From Stramenopiles sp. TOSAG23-3 (taxonomy: Eukaryota > Sar): a DNA stretch of 24,988 bases. Positions 10,801 through 17,900 of this stretch are shown one piece after another (within the stretch, counting starts at the first letter, position 1; the number at the start of each line of letters is the position of its first letter). The position numbers and the translations under genes are program-made. The notes below the pieces were generated by a model, which saw only the letters and a program-made list of their open reading frames with translations, was not told where the DNA came from and did not search any database. The stretch lies in contig LT642296.1 in assembly GCA_900128585.1 (NCBI GenBank), positions 1-24,988 on the forward strand, in the 5' to 3' direction.

Positions 10801-13800
10801 AAACTTTGAAAGTAAATCTCCATTCCATTGGTAACGTGGACCTCACTTATGCCGAAGCCGCAAAAAACAAATTGAAAAATAACAAGGTCATCTTTTCGGA
10901 ACAAAAAAAATTAAAAACTATTAAAGGTGGGCCAGAGCGAATTACCCCAACAAAGTGGGGATTGTACGTTGCAAACCAAGAGCAAGTAAACAGCGACGAT
11001 TTTGAGCATTTAAGGATTCAGTCTATTTTAGATTTGGGAAATGACCCAAAGATTGATGCAAAGTATTTTGGGGTGGGCTTTACGGACCATTACTTGAAAC
11101 TAGACGTTTCTTCTGGAGAACTTTTCAACGACAACGTCCAGGAGGCTTTGAAATTCATTTCAACGGAAAAGCTCCGTAGTCGGTCCGTTTTAGTATTTTG
11201 CAAGGATGGGCAAAGTGACAGCGTTTCAGTGGTAATGGCATATTATTTGCAGGCCAGAGAGTGGCCTCTTAAAAAGTCATTTAGGAATTTATTGCGTATG
11301 CGTCATGTTTCCACAACGTCGCGTCCATCACAAGAGTTATTTGAACGCTTAGCTGCTATGGAATCACGGAAATTAAAAAAGTCTTCCATAACAATTGAAG
11401 AATACGAATGTGAAAAAGGCCAAGGGACAAGGAAAACGGATTCCACTTCGTACCCCGCTATGGATACCCCGGACGAGGAAGATGAAAAAATAAAAACGCC
11501 AACTCCGCCAGACATCGAAGGGAGTCCGCCAAAGGGCCTGGAAGAACCCCAAGAGGGTTACATCCACGTATCGTATGGGGGGAAAACTCCAGTAATTACT
11601 TCAATCTCAGTAGTCGAACCTTCCGACTCGATCGTCGATAGCGTCGATGACATGGATTTATGCTGTAAACTTCCGAATGAAAAATTTATCGCGATTAAGC
11701 GTGGAAACGGGTGCCCAGTCACCAACGTTCAGCTCTTTAGAGCGCCTCACGATGTTCCTCGGTTTCAAAATTACGAGGTATTGGATTTGATCGACCATGA
11801 CCCTAGTTTTGATGCAACAGAACCATTGTCTGGAATCTGGAAGCCAACAGAAGAGAGCAAAGTGAAAGATGTTTTCCATTTTCAAAAGCCTGAAGGTGCG
11901 GTGGCAGAAACGATGACATTGGTTCACGGTATCGCCGAAGGGGGTGCTTTTATCCGTGGATTCGTCAAGGAAACCGTTGATGAAAACGGTGATAGTTCGT
12001 GGGTGCTTAACGGCATGTCGATAGAGGATAGTGGCGTTGAGCCTGTAACATTATCCTTCCGTGAAAATGAATATTCGTGCACGATAGATAAACAAAATTA
12101 TAAATGCGAGAAGAGCCTAGAAGCACCCAAAATTGGTGTCCCTTTGACGGGTGTAATGTTGTCCAAAACTTCTGGAGCAGAGTCTTTGCCGGCAGGATTC
12201 TCCTGCGAGGAGAATACCGTTGGAAACGAACCTGCAAATTTTGGATCAGAATCGGAACCTTTGTACCTTTGTACTAGACGCGGAGGAGATTTCAACCCGA
12301 TTGCAGAAGTGTCCATAGTTTGGAATGGAATAGAGAATATACCGCCCAAAGCAATTGTTGTGGAAGGCAATTTAAATATTACTCAACAAGGCTATGGCGC
12401 GGAGGTAATTCTTTGTTACACACTCTGCACTGAAGATCATACAGACGCCATAATGGATTTAAAAATTAGCAAATATGCGGACAAGACGTCGAAAAAAGGC
12501 TTGACAAAAATCATGACAACCAAGAGCTTGTCAATGGATGCTAATTTAAACCAAAACCCGTCGTATCCAGATTTTTACCTGAGCTTCAAAGTAGGGACGA
12601 TCAACAAAAAGAAAAAATCAGTCGACCACGTGATAAACAGCAGTTACATCCTGGAAGACAACAAAAACAAGAAGATGAGAATTAACCTTCACGCCGTTGG
12701 CCTGGTGCAATGTTACCCCGTTTCAGCAGCGTACAATCTCGGAAGCCCGGAAAATTATAGGGCGGCAATGAAAGGGTTTATCTATAAAGAGTCTAAGGAC
12801 GACCCGGAGTGGCAAGTTCATGGTGAGTACCAGTCTACACGCGACAAGGGAGTGACACGCTTCAACGTGGACAGCCGCTTGAGCACTGTCTCAGGGGTAT
12901 GGGGGAGAAAAGGTCAAAAATTGAGTCTTGTGAAGGACTCATACCTGAAACTAGCTTATCAACGAGATTACAATTCAGATTGGGCGAATGGGGTTGAAAT
13001 ATTTTCTGGGCGTTGCCGTGGAAACCGTATTGACGATATGTTAGCGCAAGATGTCTCTGTGCTTGGGGGCCAAAACTCATATACAGACGAGGAGTCGGGA
13101 AAGAAGGTGGAGGTTACACGAACGGCAATGGTGGTGCAACCCCCACGATTTTTGATTGTCAGCATTGAACGGTCAAAATGGGATGTAGAGAAGCAGAAAC
13201 CGGTCAAAGACACGCGAGATATTGACCTTGAACCAGTTTTAAGTCTCCCAGGCCAAAGAGACGCCTCTATGTTCGACGAACAGGAAGGGTCTCATACTCC
13301 CAAGAAGAAATCTTCTAGACGATATGGCTTGTACGGTATAGTTGTTCACAGTGGCACAACAGCGAACTCTGGGCATTATTACGCTTACGCGCGGCATAGC
13401 AATGTGCCCGATTTAGACCGACAAGACTCTTCGTCAAGCCCATGGATGCTGTTTAATGATGAGAACATCCAAGAAGTTAGGTACAAAAAAATGAAAAAAG
13501 ATATCGAGAGCAAGAAGAACCACAGCGCATACTTGTTGTTTTACAAGGAGTTGGATTCAGACTCGGATCCCGTTGTTTCTTCTCCCGGGGAAGACCGACC
13601 TGGGCCGGTGGCACGATTTCCAGCATGGATCAAAACTTTAGTAGATAGCAATAGAAAGGAAGTATTTCGCTTTTTGCAATCTTTCCAAAGCGGCTTTTAC
13701 GAGAGCTGGTTGACCGACGATATTTTGCACCGTGCACTGCGTCATGATGCAGAGGAGGTAGCAAGCGAAGAGGATTTCCCCACTTTAGTGCGTGGCTTGT

Positions 13801-13811
13801 CTTTGGATTAA
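4884..13811 (+). CDS. Giant UBA-containing ubiquitin-specific protease (USP/UCH, peptidase C19) split by a MABP-like and pseudophosphatase insertion
   Basis: An intact 2,975-residue deubiquitinase-type protein; the ATG has ACC before it, a good context. Domains in order: acidic N-terminus; UBA-type helix bundle at 303-341 with the MGF loop; a LamG/concanavalin-like beta-rich region at about 600-890; a short helical repeat at 1114-1152; a 15-residue tandem repeat (1155-1184); a SKICH-like segment around 1365-1450 (DAWVGMY, 1384-1390); and a Trp/Gly-rich beta region at 1517-1630. The USP fold starts near 1642: Cys box with C1657 in CYQNS, and QQDAHAFL (1741-1748). It resumes near 2706 with PPRFLIVSIER (2753-2763), the His box GHYYAY (H2831), FNDEN (2857-2861) and SAYLLFY (2881-2887). 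Between them lie about 890 residues with several MABP-like repeats and a phosphatase-like domain at 2025-2160. Expected role: removing ubiquitin from substrates, with UBA giving ubiquitin binding. The E of QQDAxEFL is Ala and zinc-binding Cys pairs are missing, so activity is plausible, not certain. Confidence 0.9.
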   Translation: MEDPEDEMCIAALFEEEPKVQGPNAAGNTSSKSGEASTGDSTVNDALVSVEDISLGKLFGRPTKADSDTFKRLQEALASSVTPEDSTSEEDGGSQLARTIQDSFAVSPRAVCLAGAHASLTIGDAKVLSGVLRKTIGREAFLNPCYAFVDSALKELVRAFRFSDLEAVVTNLSPHVLEFLLEMYVNFEGNKRDDVEAGNKMQSIKNLTDLFAGLVLSYRHSPELLVGLKSKLNELVKNIPRTTLEWKTIACSKFKRIVIDGPEFLGVPDAADKDSTAEKSNGINPQGTEMMTKSAHDRPMSPTLKAQCATIQEMGFSVHQARRALQEKKGNVDKAMNWLLNLSDKERDELCAHKDIPRNKEDASVSPEKSSDASPKAESQNVGTKEIAEKEGDKDGDGEGVWCFESSIITTMKSLLIVFRGYRESFTDLYNDLIPYYDLLAQYLNVEKGGTDREVAINTHTFHAWNKPENSYGANDEVLVAPPWFEGLFLSGIGEHSPGPSLAIKATGKFGGHAVDGSVHSLENGVRSSLSGFSTLQSRDGGDEYNDFQGCLVTPRNTCESVSFKQFGNKNALSGWHSSAGSFRSVYGVPRSVTSSTRLTFGGTVATPNKMYVNSSENYLFVHESPFKTVSSYETFGMSLSVKVSPELVFEAKKFEEETDEDEESQSENPEKVQVPKLFCGIFVLENCGVALTPGMHVVAWRRHKGADHRDTGNPQPNNAETPGNADRDSPTGVQLTDDLKMMVDTGIITKEQAYEMMGVDMTPRSNDQRDKNKKDDESKDKPSGMSGETFSFVKSPCKLTAGKLVKISVLFDGTTLHLMLDDEFVAEAKAEGAAIATQGGSSGTILPASSLSLGGVPTSNPYLRASDQTQRELPYFTGTMCAAVLTIDMERKCQWPLSSMTLGIDLEGSGFHLSMWKKGATDLRNLPILDVGRKHQFQVLEKTPVSLDTFHSRFSNRCQLAGVAKACGSKVVLGDRGGALWFSERHEVTGGFDFSCVCNPAPKDNNETPIDEGEHKLTMLKFEDGTLQKDSSELRHPTIDAEYTIVLRNCSAWHIRPLKGIAKHVGPELELKLDSFWDHPIKHEASGNNVGATSPLAEVPSAEGTESKLEGNVEKVKVMLDKGMDQQAALNKLKSDGLDTKEAMRAIQKALSLTFANKDESAALLSSETFANKDESAALLSSEKEASKKDDFPVLLRSSLYLNVRVQDNLASVRLEYEKSGCSKVLCRAFNISGLNAFEPTLRYRPKLGDLSPARLIVSFGCRVVVETEFDIMKEIFSGTLAPGLGMWAGIQNGAETQWKALEVTKLAFRGRSIPLLDTIPKGNVNEEQSVGPQKPSGGTMRQKGTKITCCYDGVDSPTNIVQPVNETIRLDFDVGTTPFHKDAWVGMYVPGSKNSNFIKHVPFDSACRQMLEKGTFRVAKKNCWIEFRLFRDVSSSAPVAASGAYFFSHQKIGMPLTSSQLATQARLENLIYSKNPTISESVSSHNEEKKTTSTYLESLVSLHSKNFAKPDSGAGFNNDYGCSWDTTMGEISMTTDSAPTLGYTVKGEFQTMTNDGGKTNQSNLPGTVHGLVRPAKNATGKNWSFRGSWVPVGQMIPQVCHWHYNGPSSKATGKWYKGDISGKWTLKKAQFADFFRSTFHHSGLLNMSNDLVNVCYQNSVMQCLYHSDFIREMMFSLDDALGAEKAMGTEEAKSSECASTNLFHDLKRLYGALTFAQRSSQASHELQNEIVKVFEKGKQQDAHAFLVYLIDNLSTALEKMDSDEEGNFIKNNFEGKNGFIMKRRDTGVTWVTDQDVFVNLNASLPQRYAPITKLVVLTEKDKSTMVLEQGFEILKGTINGKDGSNKKSIGIYRGEAHGLPVTKLKVLTFKHDEGIVVPDNFKMLMTNLHPSTAATSDRIYIAYEQGTNNIPMVEMALAFGGKKAKVSPGFTKVPEALNGGFEGSSVYLSFKKDQASVRDLKISKESPRDYKTLKVNLHSIGNVDLTYAEAAKNKLKNNKVIFSEQKKLKTIKGGPERITPTKWGLYVANQEQVNSDDFEHLRIQSILDLGNDPKIDAKYFGVGFTDHYLKLDVSSGELFNDNVQEALKFISTEKLRSRSVLVFCKDGQSDSVSVVMAYYLQAREWPLKKSFRNLLRMRHVSTTSRPSQELFERLAAMESRKLKKSSITIEEYECEKGQGTRKTDSTSYPAMDTPDEEDEKIKTPTPPDIEGSPPKGLEEPQEGYIHVSYGGKTPVITSISVVEPSDSIVDSVDDMDLCCKLPNEKFIAIKRGNGCPVTNVQLFRAPHDVPRFQNYEVLDLIDHDPSFDATEPLSGIWKPTEESKVKDVFHFQKPEGAVAETMTLVHGIAEGGAFIRGFVKETVDENGDSSWVLNGMSIEDSGVEPVTLSFRENEYSCTIDKQNYKCEKSLEAPKIGVPLTGVMLSKTSGAESLPAGFSCEENTVGNEPANFGSESEPLYLCTRRGGDFNPIAEVSIVWNGIENIPPKAIVVEGNLNITQQGYGAEVILCYTLCTEDHTDAIMDLKISKYADKTSKKGLTKIMTTKSLSMDANLNQNPSYPDFYLSFKVGTINKKKKSVDHVINSSYILEDNKNKKMRINLHAVGLVQCYPVSAAYNLGSPENYRAAMKGFIYKESKDDPEWQVHGEYQSTRDKGVTRFNVDSRLSTVSGVWGRKGQKLSLVKDSYLKLAYQRDYNSDWANGVEIFSGRCRGNRIDDMLAQDVSVLGGQNSYTDEESGKKVEVTRTAMVVQPPRFLIVSIERSKWDVEKQKPVKDTRDIDLEPVLSLPGQRDASMFDEQEGSHTPKKKSSRRYGLYGIVVHSGTTANSGHYYAYARHSNVPDLDRQDSSSSPWMLFNDENIQEVRYKKMKKDIESKKNHSAYLLFYKELDSDSDPVVSSPGEDRPGPVARFPAWIKTLVDSNRKEVFRFLQSFQSGFYESWLTDDILHRALRHDAEEVASEEDFPTLVRGLSLD
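8346..8435 (+). repeat. Perfect 2 x 45-bp in-frame tandem duplication inside the USP gene
   Basis: Bases 8346-8390 and 8391-8435 are identical at all 45 positions. Each unit encodes 15 residues beginning TFANKDESAA, at protein residues 1155-1169 and 1170-1184. The copies do not differ even at synonymous sites, which suggests recent duplication or homogenisation. The repeat lies in a charged linker after a short helical motif, where length change would be tolerated. Confidence 0.97.
10956..11363 (+). other. Dual-specificity phosphatase-like domain embedded in the USP, predicted catalytically dead
   Basis: Residues 2025-2160 of the USP follow the DSP fold: WGLYVANQ at 2025-2032 (usual opening strand plus Ala), RIQSILDLG at 2044-2052, then YLKLDV (2070-2075). 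The P-loop region VLVFCKDGQSDS (2102-2113) precedes MAYYL (2118-2122) and a helix with LLRMRH (2136-2141). The nucleophile position is Cys2106, but CX5R reads C-KDGQS-D, with Asp in place of the essential Arg, and the residue before Cys is Phe instead of His. By family knowledge this should abolish phosphoryl transfer, so it probably acts as a binding or scaffold module. Confidence 0.75.
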
Positions 13812-13935
13812 ATTTTTCACAGTCGTGCGTGTTAATTCGTTTTAATCTTAAAATTCTTAAGCTTAGTTCGTAAAAAATTACATTTTTGTCATGTTTTGGA
13901 TTCAATTTACTAAAATACCATCACTTGTAATCATT
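13812..13935. other. Short convergent 3' spacer between the USP and ATP23 genes
   Basis: Only 124 bases separate the two convergent stop codons. Both 3' ends must fit here or overlap the opposite gene, so antisense overlap of the transcripts is likely. The stretch is AT-rich and contains no other gene. Confidence 0.6.
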
Positions 13936-14526
13936 CTACGGGTTTTTATCAAATGGGTCTGTGTCTTTGTAGCAGTCATTAAACACTTTTTCAACTGCTT
14001 CTTTTGCCTCTTCCTCTGTACAGTTCGGGTTCGCTGAGACACTCAATATCGCTCGCCTCTTCACACACGCCTGGTGCTGTGCTCGAATATTTTTAAGGCC
14101 ACCATGCCTGTCCCATTCCCTCCTAAAATCACAATCTCCACTCAGCGACGCTGCCCTAATTTCACTGCATGCATGATGAGTGCCCAACGTCCAATCTATT
14201 TTCGTTCTCGCATGGTCATAGGCGTGAATCAACTCGTGTGCCAACGTGACGTCTACAGCGCTTTGCCCACCACCACCTACGTCATCAATACCGTTTTGGC
14301 AAATGACAATCCCTGTGCTTCCCTCGTCGCCAAACGGGCCGAATCCCCCGCGGCATGCACTCTCGCTATCACAGTGTTCACAACGGATATAGTCTTCTGG
14401 AAGGGGACAACCAATCTTCTCCAGGGCCTCTACTAGAAAACGCACTTTCCCACATCTTTCCAAGCTCCGTTTTACTTTCTCTTCGCAGCTTTTTTTAGGG
14501 TCTTTTGAATCGAAAACAGAAAACAT
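13936..14526 (-). CDS. ATP23: Mitochondrial inner membrane protease Atp23 (M76 family metalloprotease)
   Basis: A 196-residue metalloprotease of the mitochondrial intermembrane space. In yeast, Atp23 processes the Atp6 precursor and helps assemble the ATP synthase F0 sector. The frame can be read open from 14583, but that codon is TTG. The first ATG is at 14524-14526 (A at -3), and I take it as the start. From that Met, the zinc motif HELIH is at residues 97-101, followed by AYDHAR (102-107). The downstream segment HHACSEIRAA (117-126) supplies the conserved Glu of the family. Twelve cysteines are present, in line with the disulfide-rich, Mia40-dependent import known for this family; there is no cleavable presequence. 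Length is slightly below yeast Atp23, typical of metazoan and plant forms. It converges on the USP gene and is separated from it by 124 bases. Confidence 0.94.
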   Translation of the reverse strand: MFSVFDSKDPKKSCEEKVKRSLERCGKVRFLVEALEKIGCPLPEDYIRCEHCDSESACRGGFGPFGDEGSTGIVICQNGIDDVGGGGQSAVDVTLAHELIHAYDHARTKIDWTLGTHHACSEIRAASLSGDCDFRREWDRHGGLKNIRAQHQACVKRRAILSVSANPNCTEEEAKEAVEKVFNDCYKDTDPFDKNP

Positions 14527-14988
14527 GATCAATACTCTGGGTAGATTGAAATGATACAAGTCCTTGTCCTTAGACCAGGTCAAGACGTGTCATTTTTAGA
14601 AAGATATAAAAAAAAGAACAAGACCGGAACATGGACCAACCGGAATAATCCTTGTATTCTTACTTTTGTGGTAATAATAATAGTCTAATAATTATTATTT
14701 TTTTATCATCAACGACATCATCATTTTTTTGCAATTTTTTTTTTTATGAGGCAGCAGGAGAGGCGGAGAATGTAAAATAATAAGGAAGGGAAATCCCGTG
14801 GTGCTCGTTGGCGGACGAGACGACTACGAGGACGTGTCGTATGATAATACGGTATTAATAATTAAGCACGAGTAGGGAATAATGTAATTAGACACCAATT
14901 AGTATAATAATTAGTACTGTATTTTATATTTGCCTATATATTATTTTTGAAAATTAATTTATGCTGTTTTTTTAAAGAAAACTTTGAA
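14527..14988. other. AT-rich spacer between the ATP23 and FN3/EF-hand genes
   Basis: The spacer must hold the minus-strand promoter and leader of the ATP23 gene and the 3'UTR of the FN3/EF-hand gene, which lies upstream on the same strand. A minus-strand TTATATC motif sits about 80 bases before the ATP23 start (around 14605) and could be a weak TATA element. The rest is T- and ATT-rich with a short G+C-richer patch at 14795-14840. No RNA gene was recognised. Confidence 0.5.
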
Positions 14989-17900
14989 CTAACTTGATTC
15001 CGCCATAAGCAGATTATCTTCCTCACTCAAACCATTGTCAAGAACTTTCGCAGTTTGTTCTTCACTAGATGTCCATCGACTATCTTCCTGCGCCCACGGA
15101 CACCGGAACACCTCAAATTCCCTGAGGGCACCTTCTTTGCGCGAAATGATTGCACCTGGCTTGAGAATATGCTTTTTTGCAATGTCGGACTTTGCCGAAG
15201 CAGTGCACCAAATGACCTGCATAGACAACGACCTCTCCATTTCCTTCAACCCCTTCCTTGAAGAGTAAAGCGATTCTGTTTCTTTAAACACCACTGCTGC
15301 TACTGTGCGTTCAGTGACAAACTCCCGTTTTGCGCTACCTTCAATGGATTGTGACAAACGGACAGAGCCTGATGACTCTACCCCTAGTTTGGACTTAATC
15401 GATCTGGTTTGCCTGGACTTTGACTTCAAAGACTTTCTGGATTTATTGTTTTCTTTGCCATTTATTGCAGGCTTTACGACACGATATACCCTTTCGGTGA
15501 AAACTATGGTATCTCCCGTGACAACATCCCCAGTGCACTCGATGGTAAAAATATCTTCTACATTGTTAGGCGTTGTATCTTCTTCGTCCACGCTACGAAT
15601 CGTGACGGCCATGGTCGGCAAACTGGTATCCCCACGAGTGTACTGGCGGTTCAACGCTGCAACTTTAAACTTGTACGCAGTATCTGCATCTATCCCGCTC
15701 GTAATGCGGGCAAGTGTGCTGGATCCTTCGAAGCACTTTTCCCAGCCATCCTCGTCCCCGTCGTCTACCATGCTGGTAGGCCCGCGCCCAGCTTTACCGA
15801 GCTTTTTGTACAATACGACGTATTTAAATGCAGCTCCACCAGGACCAGGATACCACTTCAACGTCACTTCACGCGCCCTCACCGCCACAGCAACCGGCTG
15901 AGTAGGAGCACCTGGAGGCGTGCAGACTTGAAGTTCTTGGCTTAGCGGACTGAACGATCGACGACTACGGTACATCAGCGCAAAGCGGTACATTGTGTTG
16001 GGTTTTAAGCTGTATTCAGAGTCACCCCCTATGTCGAATTGGACACTGCGGTTGTCTTGCAGGGTGTAGTCCACGCAGTAGTAAGGCTTCCCTGGCAACC
16101 GGCCTCCCGTCGATGCCAAAGACGATTCGGGGGTGCCCGCATCACGCTTCAATACATACGTGATTTTGTGCGTCGACCACCAATCTTTAAATTCGTCAAA
16201 TTTTATGTGGCCATCGTTATTCTTGTCCACTTCCATCATTGCGGCCTGTATTGCGTGATTGTCGTGAGGCATGCCCATATCTTTCAAAAAGTGCTTCAAT
16301 TCATCGTAGCCCAAATCTCCATCGCCATTGGCGTCATACCGATCAAACATGCGTTTAACAGAGCCTTCGCTCACGCCCGACTGTGAATACTTCTCTTCGC
16401 CGCCATTTCCATCTTCTGCTGGGTTTGTCCATTCCGCCAACTTTTTCATCCAAGTGCTCGATTGGGTTCCTTGCACGCCTTTGTTAAACGTTGCGCTAGC
16501 AGCAAGGGGGTTTGTACCCCAATACTTGTCCTTCGTCTTGCCTAAGGCATTGCTATCACTCTTTCGCAAAGTATTTGATCGGCGGGAGCTACTACTTTTC
16601 AGTGAAGATGTACTAGAGTTCAATTGGTTTGTGTTTCGGGCCGGAGTGCTTGAAGGTCCCAAGAGCATGGTGCTCATGTCCAAGTTCGGGGGCTCTTTCC
16701 ACACTATCATCAGTTTCCCGTTTTTCCCCCGCTTCAACCTGGGAGTGTCAGGTTGCGTCAGCTGCGCGTTAACAATCAAGGGCTTACTAGGTGGCCCAGG
16801 CTCATCGTCCTGATTCACGGCATGGACGCGGTATTGGTAGCTCTGGCCGGGTACCAGACCACTCACTTTCCAGCTCGTCTTGTGAGTCGGAGCTGTGACT
16901 GGGTTGAAAAAGGGGACGTCCTCGTCCGCTATGCACTGCATCAAAACGAATTTTGTACCGGTGGCAACAGCTGCGTGGTCATCCTCAGTCTTTGTTTCTG
17001 CACCCCCGTCTACTACTCTGGGTTTGTTTGAGTTTACTCTGGCATTTCTCAAAAGGTGTTTGGAAAATTCGTCAAAGGATACTTTGCCATCGTTGTTCTC
17101 GTCGGCCTTCTTAAACATTGTCAAAAAGATGTCTTCTCCACAGCCACTCCACTCAACAAATTCACGGAGAATTGGATTTGCCTGGTTCTTCTCTGGATGT
17201 ATGATCTGATTTTTAAACGTCTCCATCTCCGCTTTACTTAACTCTCCACTACCATCTACGTCGATTTTGTTGAAAACTTTTCTCAACGACCTCAATTTCC
17301 TCACATATTCTTCTCCTTCTCCCCATGATAGGGTTACGGTGCATTTATCGACTGTAATCGACGAAGAGTCTAGGCGTGGCGCGGGAGGAGCGATTGGCAG
17401 GGTAGTAAAGCTTGCATACGTTGGAGTGCTAGGCCCAAATCCATTGAACGCCGTCAGACGGTATAGGTACTTGGTATTTGGCGCAAGCTCTTCGTGCATG
17501 AAATAACCGGTAGGAACAATGTCCTTGTGTTTGGCATGAGGAGGGTCTTTTGTGAGTTCAGAAAATATTTTACCGCTCTTGTCAGCAATCTCTAGAACAT
17601 AGAAAATGGGCAACGTTTTGCCAGGCCCTGGGGCCCAAGTAAGCTCTAGGGTTGACGTCTGTTCCTTCGGGGTGAGCCCAGTAGATCGCTTCATCTTTAG
17701 TATCGGAGGAGCGGGTGGCTTTCCCTGTTCCAACATCTTGATTTCTGCTTCTGCTTGCAAATTGACACTCGCCATGTCTTCCAGCGCTTGGACGCAATCG
17801 TTTCGTTGCTCGTCTGTCCACTTGCCATTTTTCTTGTAGTACTTTTTCAAGGTCGGAAGATCGTTCCAAAAATCACTATTCGGATTGATTTGGGCAGTTC

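Noticed and set aside
14527-14583. N-terminal extension of Atp23 by 19 residues
   Set aside because: It would need a TTG start; the ATG at 14524-14526 is the first usable one and Atp23 needs no presequence.
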